The position numbers were made by a program, and so were the translations under genes. Source: Desulfoluna spongiiphila (GTDB lineage Bacteria > Desulfobacterota > Desulfobacteria > Desulfobacterales > Desulfolunaceae). Taken from it: DNA of 51,894 nucleotides. Each line of letters starts with the position of its first letter. The first letter of the stretch is position 1. Shown here piece by piece: positions 16,549-24,799 of the stretch. The notes below the pieces were generated by a model. That model made no database searches. It was not told where the DNA came from and saw nothing but the letters and a program-made list of their open reading frames with translations. The stretch lies in the NCBI RefSeq assembly GCF_900101345.1, contig NZ_FMUX01000003.1, positions 1 to 51,894 of the forward strand, read 5' to 3'.

Positions 16549-17882
16549 ATCCGTACAACCTCAGCTTTTTTTCCGGTGAATTCTTCCCAACGCTTTACAA
16601 TGACCTGGCAGTAATGGGTTCCCAGTTCCATGGTGCGGCATCGTCTGCCGGTACGTTCACATGCTATGAGGGTTGAACCGGAGCCGCCGAAGCAATCCAG
16701 GACAATCTCCCCCCGCTTTGATGAGTTGCGAATGGCCCGTTCGATGAGGGCCACCGGCTTCATGGTGGGGTGGTCGCTGCTCTTCAGCGGTTTGGCAACG
16801 TTCCATATGGAGGTGAGCGCATCATCCCCCTGGAAAAGAAGCTCATAATCAGGAACCCGAACCACGATGTGCTGGATTCCATCCGTGAACGTTAAAATGG
16901 ACTGGCCGTCTTCCTCTTTTTCGATTGTCATCAGGGAGTCACTCTCAGTGACGCTCTGTTGTTTTCTTCCCCCGAACCACCGATGGGCCGCGCCCGGCTT
17001 CCATCCGTAAAGGATGGGCTCATGCCTGCTGTGATAATCCTGCCTGCCGAGCACAAAGCCGTTCTTTACCCAGATGAGGCACTGCTTCTGGAGCCAGCCG
17101 GAGTTGGCCAGGGCCTCCCTGAAATTTTTCCACTCCGCGTCCGAATGGCAAACGTAGATGCCGCCACCAGGAACGGTGTGCTCACACATGTTGGTAAACG
17201 CACCGAAGAGAAGGTCATAAAATTTCTGGTTGTTCAGGTTGTCGTTTTCGATTTTCAACTTCTTCTCGGTGCCGCCTGTGTAATCCACGTTATACGGTGG
17301 ATCGGTGAACACCATGTTGGCCGACTCGCCATCCATGAGCGTTAAGAAATCTTCATGTTCCACGGCATCCCCGCAGAGAAGCCGATGCTCCCCCAGAATC
17401 CAGAGGTCCCCGGCCTGGCAACGGGAATCCGCAGCCTCGTCCACCTCGGGCACGGCATCGGGATCCGTCTGGCCGGACTCCAGGAGAAGATCCCCGATGA
17501 GGTGATCAATCTCCGAGCAGTCGAACCCGGTGGCTTCAAGGTCAAAGTCGAGATCCGCCAGTTCCTTCAGCTCCAGGGCGATCTCGTCCAGATTGAAATC
17601 GGACTCCGCCACTTTGTTGTCCGCAATGCGGAAGGCCTGGATCTGCTCCGGGGTCAGGTCCGCCACGCGGATGCAGGGGACGGTGGCCATTCCAAGCTGC
17701 TGAGCAGCCAAAAGCCTTCCCTCACCAGAAATGATAACCAGGTCATCATCCACCAGGAGCGGGATGCGAAACCCGAAGGTCTCGATGGAAGAGCAGATCT
17801 TTTCAACCTGGCCCTTGGGGTGGTTCTTCAGGTTCCGGACGTACGGAACGAGCGTCTCGACTTCTAAAAATTCAATGTGCAT
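16545..17882 (-). CDS. ParB-domain / DNA methyltransferase fusion
   Basis: A 445-residue fusion. Residues 1-95 are a ParB/sulfiredoxin-like N-terminal domain with GEGRLLAAQQLG in place of the ParB GERRxRA box; it may hydrolyse CTP or ATP, or only bind DNA. Residues 155-440 are a beta-class DNA methyltransferase with DPPY at 194-197 and the AdoMet site LDCFGGSGST near residue 400. The product could be N6-adenine or N4-cytosine. Such fusions are common just upstream of terminase genes in prophages and may mark or protect phage DNA before packaging. It overlaps both neighbours, so it belongs to the late operon. Confidence 0.92.
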   Translation of the reverse strand: MHIEFLEVETLVPYVRNLKNHPKGQVEKICSSIETFGFRIPLLVDDDLVIISGEGRLLAAQQLGMATVPCIRVADLTPEQIQAFRIADNKVAESDFNLDEIALELKELADLDFDLEATGFDCSEIDHLIGDLLLESGQTDPDAVPEVDEAADSRCQAGDLWILGEHRLLCGDAVEHEDFLTLMDGESANMVFTDPPYNVDYTGGTEKKLKIENDNLNNQKFYDLLFGAFTNMCEHTVPGGGIYVCHSDAEWKNFREALANSGWLQKQCLIWVKNGFVLGRQDYHSRHEPILYGWKPGAAHRWFGGRKQQSVTESDSLMTIEKEEDGQSILTFTDGIQHIVVRVPDYELLFQGDDALTSIWNVAKPLKSSDHPTMKPVALIERAIRNSSKRGEIVLDCFGGSGSTLIACERTGRRCRTMELGTHYCQVIVKRWEEFTGKKAEVVRI

Positions 17883-18321
17883 GAATCAGACTTTCAACTT
17901 CTTTGAGTGTTTCAAACTTCAGTCGCCACATACGAACCGTATTGGGATGGTTCCGGACGAGCCGTGCTGTTTCTGTGTTCGAGAACCCGGCCTCAAGGAG
18001 GAAGGCCAAAAGCACCAGCTCCGTGAAGCTCTGTTGACTCCGGGCCAGAAACGTACCCGTAAGCGCTGTAAAGAATTTCCCGCAAGCCGGGCAGGTCAGG
18101 CGAAGGCCGTTCCAGAAACGTTGCAGCCGATTGTCACCTTCGATTGCCGCCCCGCATCCGGGACAAAAGACACCGGCGGGATGAAGCCGCCGCAGAACCC
18201 AGTCCTGGCAAAACCCGGCATCCAGGAACTCAGGCCCAAAGGCCGCCAGGGCGTCTGCTGCCGTGAAGGTTGCCGGTGTGCCGGGGTTGATAGCCGTTGC
18301 TGTGTTTTCAGTGGTTTCCAT
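17872..18321 (-). CDS. Zn-ribbon plus HTH protein (IS1595-type transposase N-terminus-like)
   Basis: A 149-residue protein with a four-cysteine zinc ribbon (CPGCG ... CPACGKFFTALTGT) followed by a helix-turn-helix (SNTETARLVRNHPNTVRMWR). This is the N-terminal architecture of IS1595-like transposases, but no DDE catalytic domain follows and the protein ends there. As the first gene of the leftward late operon, next to the iteron region, it may be a late-gene activator or replication-site binder made from a transposase DNA-binding domain. Start ATG at 18321; ribosome site is weak. Confidence 0.65.
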   Translation of the reverse strand: METTENTATAINPGTPATFTAADALAAFGPEFLDAGFCQDWVLRRLHPAGVFCPGCGAAIEGDNRLQRFWNGLRLTCPACGKFFTALTGTFLARSQQSFTELVLLAFLLEAGFSNTETARLVRNHPNTVRMWRLKFETLKEVESLIHAH

Positions 18322-18759
18322 TTTTCCAGCTCGTTTTAAAATTTAAGTGCGAAGAACTATCGCGCTCATTCGTACCCGCATGGGGCAAAGCCTGAGAAGG
18401 ACCCAAGCCGCTTGGGCCTCTCCGGCCCCCCTTCCCTCACCGGTCAACCCGGTCACCCCCGGTCAGGCGGGGCGGTCAGGGGTTAAGCCCCTGAATTCTT
18501 TTATTTGGTCAGGGAGGTCAGCCCTTTTTTTTAGAAAACAAAAACTTTTTTAAGGGGCCTCTTAACGCATGCATACGCAATAGGTTGTGTTTAGGGTTGA
18601 CCGGGCTGACCACCCCACCTATCAGCCCGACTTCATTGGTGATATCTGGTCAGGGGTCTTGCGGTCAGGGCTGACCACCCCCTGACCACCCCCTGACCAA
18701 CCCCTGACCATTTTCTCGGGGAATCGGCGGCCCTTCCGGACTCAAGGGGGCGGGGGACA
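18322..18759. other. Iteron-rich noncoding region, candidate replication origin
   Basis: No gene is visible here. The region holds at least a dozen copies of GGTCA or its complement TGACC between about 18440 and 18710, in both orientations, plus an AT-rich block with T and A runs near 18520-18555. It lies immediately downstream of the primase/helicase gene and upstream of the late operon. Direct repeats beside a replication gene, with an AT-rich unwinding stretch, are the classic look of an initiator-bound origin. It must also contain the promoter for the leftward late operon. Confidence 0.6.
18671..18710. repeat. Tandem 11-bp iterons
   Basis: Four CTGACC units starting at 18671, 18682, 18693 and 18704, exactly 11 bases apart, with CACCCC or CAACCC between. 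Helically phased repeats are typical initiator binding sites. Inverted and scattered copies continue leftward to about 18440. Confidence 0.8.
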
Positions 18760-21153
18760 TCAGGAGATAATCTTCAGGCTGATGTTCTTGACGCACTGCA
18801 CCCTCTTCTGCCCCTCACGGGCCCGATACTGGGCCAGGCAATCAATCGCCAGGTACAGCTCCCGAAAGAAGTTGTCGTAGCTCATGGGGGCAAAATTACG
18901 GCCCCTGGCCCACTCGTTGTAATCCCTGAACAGGACATCCTTGGCGGTGTATCCTGCGGTCTTTCCCACGTCGCACCGGTCCTCGGCATAGCTCAGGATC
19001 GGGTTGTTGCTGAACTTGTACTCCATGAGGAGATCATCGGTTTCCTTGCTGTGGGAGAAGCCCCCCTGCTTGCGCAGGCAATGGAGGCCCTCAAGGGACC
19101 ATGCGAAGATCTCGGAGAGTTCCTCCAGCAGCTTCTCTTCAAGCTGTGTGTCGGCGTCTTTGCCCAGGAATTGCCGCTTGAACTGGATGGGCAACACGCG
19201 CCTGAAGAAGCCGTCCGAGTTGTCCAGGACGCGGGGTTTCTTGTTGGCCGCGAAGATCAGTTTGCAATAGGGCGTAAAGTCAAAGGCGTCCTGGTGCTTG
19301 AAGGCCGCCGTGATGGGATCCCCGGTGACGATGGCCTTGAAAAAGGGGCTGTCCAGGGCCTTGGCCCCTACCTCCGTGCTGATGTTCAGCAGCTTGTTGT
19401 AGAGGCTGGACCGAAGGAACTGGTCCTCAAGGTCTGCAAAGCCGATGGAGGAGCAGTTCTGAAGGCCCACCATGTGCCGCAGGATCTTGATCACCGTGGA
19501 CTTACCGTCCGCCCCCGGCCCAAAGAGAAAAAGCGCCTTGGCGTAACGGGTGTCCCGCGTCAGGCAATACCCGAAGAACTCCTGGAGCTGGTCGATGACC
19601 GCCGGAGTCTGGATCGTCTCCTCCAGAAATTGAAACCACCGCTCCGGCTGGGCCTTGGTGTGGCCGTCATAGTCGATGGGGAGGCAGCATGTACTATAAA
19701 AGCTTACGTGGTGAGGGCGTGTTTTAAGGGTTTCTAAATTAAGCATGCTGCTTTCAAGGCACACCCAGTCGTCCTGGTCGTTCACCGCCCTGCCGTGGGG
19801 AATGGTGCTGAGCATCCGCGCCTGAAGGGCCGCATCGCTCACCCGGTTGGCCTTGGACTCCTCCCCGAGCAGCTTGATGCACCGCTTCTTGACGTGGTCC
19901 TCTTTGAAGACCACCCAGTGGGTCTTGGCCCACTTGTACAGAAGGCCAGTCTCCGGGTCGTTCAGGAGCGAAAGGTCCTGGAGGATCCGCTCGGCCAGGA
20001 GCCTGGGCTTGAAGGAGAGCCGATCCCCTACCCCATAGGAAAAGAACTCCCGGGCGCAGGAGATCTCCCCGGAGTCCTTCATGATGTAGGGCTCGGCATG
20101 GTCGATGAGGTTTTGCAGGTCATCGGGAGTCTGGCCGTGCTTGGCAAAAAAGTCGGTGAGGTCCTCCCCGTGCTTCTCCGGCCACTGGCCGTCGTCGCGC
20201 CGCCCCATGAAACCGGGCCAGTTGATGAGCTTCAGGCTCCGGCTCACGGTGTAGAGGTTTTGACAGGAGACGTCCCCGTAGGTCATGCCCGGCTGGTCGC
20301 AGTCCCGGGCCACGATGATGTCCCGGTCCAGGAGCTGGTTCAGGTGAGCCTGCGCCCACCTCTTCGGTTTGGTGGTGTTGGCAATGGGGTTGAAACCCAT
20401 GGAGAGCGCGCACACCACGTCGGTGATGCCCTCCACGTAGAGGACGGGCCCTTCCTTAAGGGGGGCCGGGGGAAACAGCCGGGTCTGGCCGAAGCCCTTG
20501 GCCCAGGAGACCATCTTGTATTCGGTCGCCCCGGGCTTGTAGAGGATGATGTTCACCAGCTCCCCGTCTTCATGGATGGGGAAAGCGATCTTCCGCCAGT
20601 CCGGGTTCTTGATGGGAACCAGCTCCCCCGTCTTGCTGTCCTGCCGGTGGGTCTGCATGCGAAGGCCCAGGGCCTCGATGGCCTCCCGGGTCCACATACG
20701 GGTCTGGGCCAGGCGCTCCACCCAGGAATCGGGAAGGGGCGGAAACTTGGCCCAGGCTTCCCGCATGGTGGTGTAATCAAGGGCGTCCACTTCGGGCTCT
20801 ACCCTAATTTTAACTTTTGGCTGGGGTTTGGATTGATGGGGCGTCGGGGATCCGGCAGACGCGTTGCGGTCGGTCTCAATGCCGTATTCATTCAAAAAGG
20901 CCTTAAAACCATCCTTGGCGTCCAGGCCACGGCACAGGCTGTACAGCTTCACCAGGTCGCCGCTTGCCTGACACCCAAGGCAATGGTAAACGTCTTTTTT
21001 CACATTGTAACTGAAGGAGGGATTCGTCTCCTCATGAATGGGGCACAGGCCCCGAAGTTCCGCCTCGGTTGATGCTTTTTCGTCCACACAGAACAGCGAT
21101 TTTGCAATGTCGGCCCTTTGGGCTTCGGTCAACTTATCCAGGGCGATACCCAT
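18760..21153 (-). CDS. Phage primase / D5-type SF3 helicase
   Basis: A 797-residue replication protein. It begins with a CHC2-type zinc site (CPIHEETNPSF ... YHCLGCQASGD), continues with a TOPRIM-like fold (VLYVEGITDVVCALS and ARDCDQPG), then a D5_N domain and an SF3 helicase with Walker A LFGPGADGKST and Walker B-region residues in LLNISTEV, followed by KLIFAANKKPR. It resembles the P4 alpha type: primase, helicase and possibly origin binding in one chain. I chose ATG at 21153 over a TTG at 21180 because GGAAAGG precedes the ATG. The iterons next to its 3' end are its likely target. Confidence 0.92.
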   Translation of the reverse strand: MGIALDKLTEAQRADIAKSLFCVDEKASTEAELRGLCPIHEETNPSFSYNVKKDVYHCLGCQASGDLVKLYSLCRGLDAKDGFKAFLNEYGIETDRNASAGSPTPHQSKPQPKVKIRVEPEVDALDYTTMREAWAKFPPLPDSWVERLAQTRMWTREAIEALGLRMQTHRQDSKTGELVPIKNPDWRKIAFPIHEDGELVNIILYKPGATEYKMVSWAKGFGQTRLFPPAPLKEGPVLYVEGITDVVCALSMGFNPIANTTKPKRWAQAHLNQLLDRDIIVARDCDQPGMTYGDVSCQNLYTVSRSLKLINWPGFMGRRDDGQWPEKHGEDLTDFFAKHGQTPDDLQNLIDHAEPYIMKDSGEISCAREFFSYGVGDRLSFKPRLLAERILQDLSLLNDPETGLLYKWAKTHWVVFKEDHVKKRCIKLLGEESKANRVSDAALQARMLSTIPHGRAVNDQDDWVCLESSMLNLETLKTRPHHVSFYSTCCLPIDYDGHTKAQPERWFQFLEETIQTPAVIDQLQEFFGYCLTRDTRYAKALFLFGPGADGKSTVIKILRHMVGLQNCSSIGFADLEDQFLRSSLYNKLLNISTEVGAKALDSPFFKAIVTGDPITAAFKHQDAFDFTPYCKLIFAANKKPRVLDNSDGFFRRVLPIQFKRQFLGKDADTQLEEKLLEELSEIFAWSLEGLHCLRKQGGFSHSKETDDLLMEYKFSNNPILSYAEDRCDVGKTAGYTAKDVLFRDYNEWARGRNFAPMSYDNFFRELYLAIDCLAQYRAREGQKRVQCVKNISLKIIS

Positions 21154-21313
21154 ATCAATTAAGCCTTTCCAACAACACAACTTTTCTCTTGTTCAGAGTA
21201 AAATCGTGTGTTACATATTTCTTGGTTTATTTCAGTTTTTAGGGCCTCGACAGTGCCAGCTGTCGGGGCCTTTTCTTTTGCCTCTTGTTCAAATGAAATC
21301 CACCGCTTCTCAG

Positions 21314-21787
21314 TCAAGCGGCCTTCTCCTTGCTTACCCTCCCCAAAATCAGCGCCTCCAGCTCGTCCAGCTCCCTGCGGCACTGCTTAAAACTTGCCAG
21401 CAGTTCAAGCTGGGCATTCTTGGTGGGCTTCCCGTTGGTCATCAACTCCTGGGCCTTCTCCCGAAGCGTCGAAATAGCCGACACCACGTCAAAGGACTCC
21501 TTGTCCCAGTTGTCCGTGGGACAGAAGACATCCTCCTTCGTGACCAGGCTCATGCCTTCCGGCTCCAGATACCTCATCAAAAACGGATCTTCCGTCACCG
21601 CCACCACCGCCTTTAAAAGGCGAAGGTTCATCTTGATGCGGCCTGCCAGGTAGTCGTAAATGGTCGCCTCCGAAAGAGACATCCGCTCAGCGATCCGCTT
21701 GACCACCTCCGACTTCAAGCACCGGTGCTTCACCGCTGCATTGGCTTCGTTGGTGATCTCATCACGCTCCGTGTCACCTAAAACCAT
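21314..21787 (-). CDS. CII-like phage regulatory protein
   Basis: A 157-residue protein with an N-terminal helix-turn-helix (VKRIAERMSLSEATIYDYL) and a C-terminal helical coiled segment, matching the phage CII/CP76 regulatory family. ATG at 21787 has GGGAGG eight bases upstream, better than an in-frame TTG six bases earlier. Position upstream of the primase and beside the Cro-like gene, all leftward, fits a lysogeny/replication regulator. Confidence 0.75.
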   Translation of the reverse strand: MVLGDTERDEITNEANAAVKHRCLKSEVVKRIAERMSLSEATIYDYLAGRIKMNLRLLKAVVAVTEDPFLMRYLEPEGMSLVTKEDVFCPTDNWDKESFDVVSAISTLREKAQELMTNGKPTKNAQLELLASFKQCRRELDELEALILGRVSKEKAA

Positions 21788-21899
21788 TCCCAAAACCTCC
21801 CATTAGCTTTTCTGTATCCACATGGCGCACTCGGTTCTATAAAGTGGCTATGCTGCGGCCCTAGGCTGGGCTCAAAAGATGAAGCGTCATAACGACACA

Positions 21900-22088
21900 T
21901 CATATTTTTTTAAGCTCTTCCCAGGGGCAACCAAACTCATCCGGCCACAACCATTTGCGCCGATCAATCCCGGTTACTTGCTCGATTTTCAATGCAAGTG
22001 AGGGCGTTACTCTCCTGCGACCATTCTTAATATCGCTCAGATGCTTGGGAACCACCCCTATCTTTTGTGCGAGGATATATTGTTTCAT
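21900..22088 (-). CDS. Cro-like HTH protein
   Basis: A 62-residue XRE-type protein: KQYILAQKIGVVPKHLSDI and KNGRRRVTPSLALKIEQVTG form the helix-turn-helix. It is divergent from the repressor, so it is the likely Cro or first lytic gene. ATG at 22088 lies only about 12 bases from a strong -10 box and has no ribosome site, so the mRNA may be nearly leaderless. Its promoter has the 21-bp operator within its spacer. Confidence 0.75.
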   Translation of the reverse strand: MKQYILAQKIGVVPKHLSDIKNGRRRVTPSLALKIEQVTGIDRRKWLWPDEFGCPWEELKKI

Positions 22089-22092
22089 AGAC

Positions 22093-22126
22093 AAATCTTA
22101 TAGAGCAATATGTTCTATATTGTCAA
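22093..22126 (-). promoter_or_regulatory. Leftward sigma70 promoter of the Cro-like gene
   Basis: On the minus strand TTGACA is followed after 17-18 bases by CTATAA/TATAAG, close to consensus. The operator at 22099-22119 covers the spacer and the -10, so repressor binding would block polymerase directly. Transcription should start only a few bases before the Cro-like ATG. Confidence 0.75.
22099..22119. promoter_or_regulatory. Repressor operator O1
   Basis: TATAGAGCA-ATA-TGTTCTATA, a dyad matching at 8 of 9 arm positions. A related half-site (ATAGAACA) lies at 22134-22141, on the repressor side. The same dyad recurs at 24667. Confidence 0.75.
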
Positions 22127-22159
22127 CTCATAGATAGAACAATTCGGGAGATTGAAAAA

Positions 22160-22684
22160 ATGGAGCATGTTGCTACATTGCTTTTTATGAAAACTTCAAT
22201 CTACGACAAATGGCTCCAGATCTTTATCGAGCTGCTAAATAAGGAAGGCAGAGGATCCCAAGCCAGAATCGCTCGGGTGACGGGAAAATCGACCAAACAC
22301 ATTAACGATATTGTGAAGGGCCGAAGAAGAGCCTCACTGGATCTCCAGGAGGAGATCGCCAAGATTTTCGGACTCACCTATGAAAAAATGCTCAACCTTG
22401 GAGCCCCCCAGGAACCCAATGAGCCTTTTCCCAAATACAATGAAGTGATGATGCTTCCCCTTGAAGAGCGAGCCTGGGCCATTGCACGAATCGCCGCTGA
22501 AAAACACAATATCACGGGTTTCATGTCTTTCCACGGAGGTCGAGACAGCAATGAAAAACCCGAACTGATAGCAAAATTTTTAAAAGGAGAACTTACAGAG
22601 GAAGGGTTTTATAACGAAGCTTGTAGTTTTTTCGAAGAGATGGAAAAGAATATCAAGGCGCAATTAGCAAAACGGGGTTTTTAG
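22160..22684 (+). CDS. Phage immunity repressor (XRE family)
   Basis: A 174-residue protein with an N-terminal XRE helix-turn-helix (GSQARIARVTGKSTKHINDI, then VKGRRRASLDLQEEIAKIFG) and a C-terminal helical part of no recognised fold, without a LexA-type self-cleavage domain. GGGAG is about 10 bases upstream of the ATG. Its stop overlaps the start of an ImmA-like protease gene by one base, as in the ICEBs1 and phi105 type of switch, in which the protease destroys the repressor. I infer that it binds the 21-bp operators nearby. Confidence 0.8.
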   Translation: MEHVATLLFMKTSIYDKWLQIFIELLNKEGRGSQARIARVTGKSTKHINDIVKGRRRASLDLQEEIAKIFGLTYEKMLNLGAPQEPNEPFPKYNEVMMLPLEERAWAIARIAAEKHNITGFMSFHGGRDSNEKPELIAKFLKGELTEEGFYNEACSFFEEMEKNIKAQLAKRGF

Positions 22685-23229
22685 TGAGTTTGGTTTACAA
22701 TGCAATTTTTGATTTAGAAAAAAAGTGGCAAGGGTTCAACCGAAAGCCGTTTTCAAAAAATGACCTAATTCAACTGGCCGGGAAGCACAACATCATTGTA
22801 CTTGAAGACAACTCGGTCCTCAATGCCTGTGCACTCCGTTACAAAGCCGATAACATCATCCTATACAACCCCCACCAACCTGACATCGATTTAATCTTGG
22901 GAATTGGCCATGAACTCGGACACTTCAGCCTTGGTCACGTCATGAACGACGCAGCCCCCCTTCATGCAAACTACCTGAGCAACAGCGCAAAAGAAAAAGA
23001 TGCAGGGATCATCGGCTTTCTCTTTTGGGCTCCGACACCAGATCTGTATCGAATGAAGGCCAATGGGTGCCTCAACCTCGAAGAAGTATACAGCAATTGC
23101 AGAAATAATTGTTACGGAGACATTACAGGGGTTAACCTTGAAACTGTTTGTTCGGCACGGTTAAGGATTTATAATGCGTTAATAAAGTCAAACAAACCAT
23201 ACCCTAAAAAAACACATCGCTTTGTTTGA
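22684..23229 (+). CDS. ImmA/IrrE family metalloprotease
   Basis: A 181-residue protein with the zinc motif HELGH (76-80) inside LGIGHELGHFSLGH, and an acidic residue around 104-106 (KEKDAG) as the probable third ligand. The family cleaves XRE-type repressors after a cellular signal. GTG start at 22684 overlaps the repressor stop, which ties the two in expression. Expected to trigger induction of the element by removing the repressor. Confidence 0.88.
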   Translation: MSLVYNAIFDLEKKWQGFNRKPFSKNDLIQLAGKHNIIVLEDNSVLNACALRYKADNIILYNPHQPDIDLILGIGHELGHFSLGHVMNDAAPLHANYLSNSAKEKDAGIIGFLFWAPTPDLYRMKANGCLNLEEVYSNCRNNCYGDITGVNLETVCSARLRIYNALIKSNKPYPKKTHRFV

Positions 23230-23318
23230 ACATTTATACCCAAAATCAAATATACAGGACTCACCACACTCCAAGCGGCCGACACAGCGACGTGGCATTG
23301 ATATTATTGACCAAGCCC

Positions 23319-24062
23319 TCAATTTGAATCGAAAATTTTTCGAAAATTGGCATAGGCGACTTTAGCGAAACCGATACTATCTTCAATATCTAAAGCTAAG
23401 TTTAAAATTGATATTTTGAATGATTCCAACTTTTCAACACTATTTATATCATTATCAATTAGCTTGTGTTTATACACACTAACTATTTCATTAATCGCCT
23501 TAATATTCATCCCTGTTAGATCGACATAGAATAGACCAATCTCCTCGTCATTATTGTATTCGCTAATCTTTTTTGAAGTAGTTATTAAGTACGGACCTGG
23601 CTCTGAAAACTCCCCCGATGAATGGACTGCAAACGAGGTTAAAATTTTCTTTGAAAGTTTATAGTTAACTTCTACATCACCTAACACACCTTCCCTTTTG
23701 GGAATTAAAAAAATATTCAGTTTATTTTTTTGGAGATGATCAAGCTCACTTTTCTCGGAAGAGCACTCTTCAATTTGTTTGATCAGAGCTTCATACAACA
23801 TACCTGCCTCTTGGTCGCCCCCTTCACATCCAAGCAAAACGTACGTATATGCCCCATAGCCTCCAGAAACGTCATCATATGAATATATATATTCATACGT
23901 ATGCGCTGAGATATTTGAAGTTCTGAAGGGCGTTGTCATCGGCACAGGCATAGTGCCCCACGTTGGCAATTCTTGATGGGACACGTCATTAGCTTTACAA
24001 CCTGCAATAGAAAGCGCAGAGACAAGTATAAAAATATATTTTCGCGCAAATCTATCACTCAT
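23319..24062 (-). CDS. Predicted lipoprotein in the immunity region
   Basis: A 247-residue protein with a short basic N-terminus, a hydrophobic stretch (YIFILVSALSIAGC) and a lipobox LSIAGC, so it should be an exported, lipid-anchored protein. The mature part is soluble and of no family I recognise. ATG at 24062 has GAGGTG five bases upstream and overlaps the stop of the small membrane protein. Unusually AT-rich relative to the phage genes. Lipoproteins expressed from lysogeny regions often change the host surface or exclude other phages; that is inference here. Confidence 0.65.
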   Translation of the reverse strand: MSDRFARKYIFILVSALSIAGCKANDVSHQELPTWGTMPVPMTTPFRTSNISAHTYEYIYSYDDVSGGYGAYTYVLLGCEGGDQEAGMLYEALIKQIEECSSEKSELDHLQKNKLNIFLIPKREGVLGDVEVNYKLSKKILTSFAVHSSGEFSEPGPYLITTSKKISEYNNDEEIGLFYVDLTGMNIKAINEIVSVYKHKLIDNDINSVEKLESFKISILNLALDIEDSIGFAKVAYANFRKIFDSN

Positions 24063-24249
24063 TTTCACCTCGCCTTTTTTTGAATTGAGCAATAACCAGA
24101 TATGTCAAAGACGCGAACAAAACACCTAACAGAGCGACTAATTTCACCAAATCGTATGCGGAGACGGTATGGTATACCCTCCCGATAATTAGAGACAAAA
24201 GTGCAATATAAAACAGCACTAAAAAAGAAAACAATAATTTATTTTTCAT
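24055..24249 (-). CDS. Small two-segment membrane protein
   Basis: A 64-residue protein with two hydrophobic helices (about residues 4-22 and 33-52) and a basic C-terminal tail (QFKKRRGENE). ATG at 24249 is preceded by GGGGGAG. It is coupled by overlap to the downstream lipoprotein gene. Not recognised; with its partner it could form an envelope complex acting in superinfection exclusion. Confidence 0.6.
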   Translation of the reverse strand: MKNKLLFSFLVLFYIALLSLIIGRVYHTVSAYDLVKLVALLGVLFASLTYLVIAQFKKRRGENE

Positions 24250-24799
24250 GCTCCCCCACAATGCTCATCTATATTTCCTGTCATCCAATAATAGTAATTT
24301 TAAAAGCAACTACCACGCATTTGGAAAAAGTACAAACGTTTAAAATAATGCACTATTCCCCCAAACACACAGACCAACATAAATCACCCTATTAAAACAT
24401 ATCAACCAAGTTATCAAGCCCCACTTTATTACTACCGAAACGCAGCAACCTAAAAATCATAATTATCCACGCCAAAAACTACCACTCGGACCTAACCCCA
24501 CCTTAGAGCCGAAACAGCTCTCTTTTAAAAAACTCTGACGATAATGCGATTGGATCTGTGCGGTACAGATTTCAATGTTATTTGGAAATTTTGTGCACTT
24601 ATCAAACACAAAAAAAACACCCCTCCATAGAACACACATAGAGCCACTACGTTAATCATATTGACATATAGAGCAAGATGCTCCATGATTGCTTTGAAAT
24701 TGATTGTTGTTTTAATCAGCGTCTTAATCGAAAAAGGCTCTCTAAACCATCTACAACAAATACAAAAACAACCAATCTAAACATAAGGATCAGAGAACA
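24250..24799. other. AT-rich regulatory gap upstream of the mini-helicase operon
   Basis: No credible gene in about 550 bases. It contains a short stem with a T-run on the plus strand (AGAGC/GCTCT near 24512-24536) that could end a small transcript. It also contains repressor half-sites (ATAGAACA at 24627-24634 and ATAGAGC at 24638-24644) and, at its right end, the promoter/operator described next. Confidence 0.5.
24661..24689 (+). promoter_or_regulatory. sigma70 promoter with embedded repressor operator O2
   Basis: Consensus -35 TTGACA (24661-24666), 17-base spacer, -10 CATGAT (24684-24689). The spacer is filled by TATAGAGCA-AGA-TGCTCCATG (24667-24687), the same dyad as O1. It should be shut in the lysogen and drive the 69-aa protein and the mini-helicase when the repressor is lost. 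Confidence 0.75.

Noticed and set aside
18347..18553. Short open frame in the iteron region
   Set aside because: No ribosome site, sequence dominated by GGTCA repeats; better explained as noncoding.
21159..21383. A 74-aa open frame upstream of the primase
   Set aside because: Composition shifts within it, no ribosome site, and most of it overlaps the end of the CII-like gene in another frame; it looks like a chance frame in a leader.
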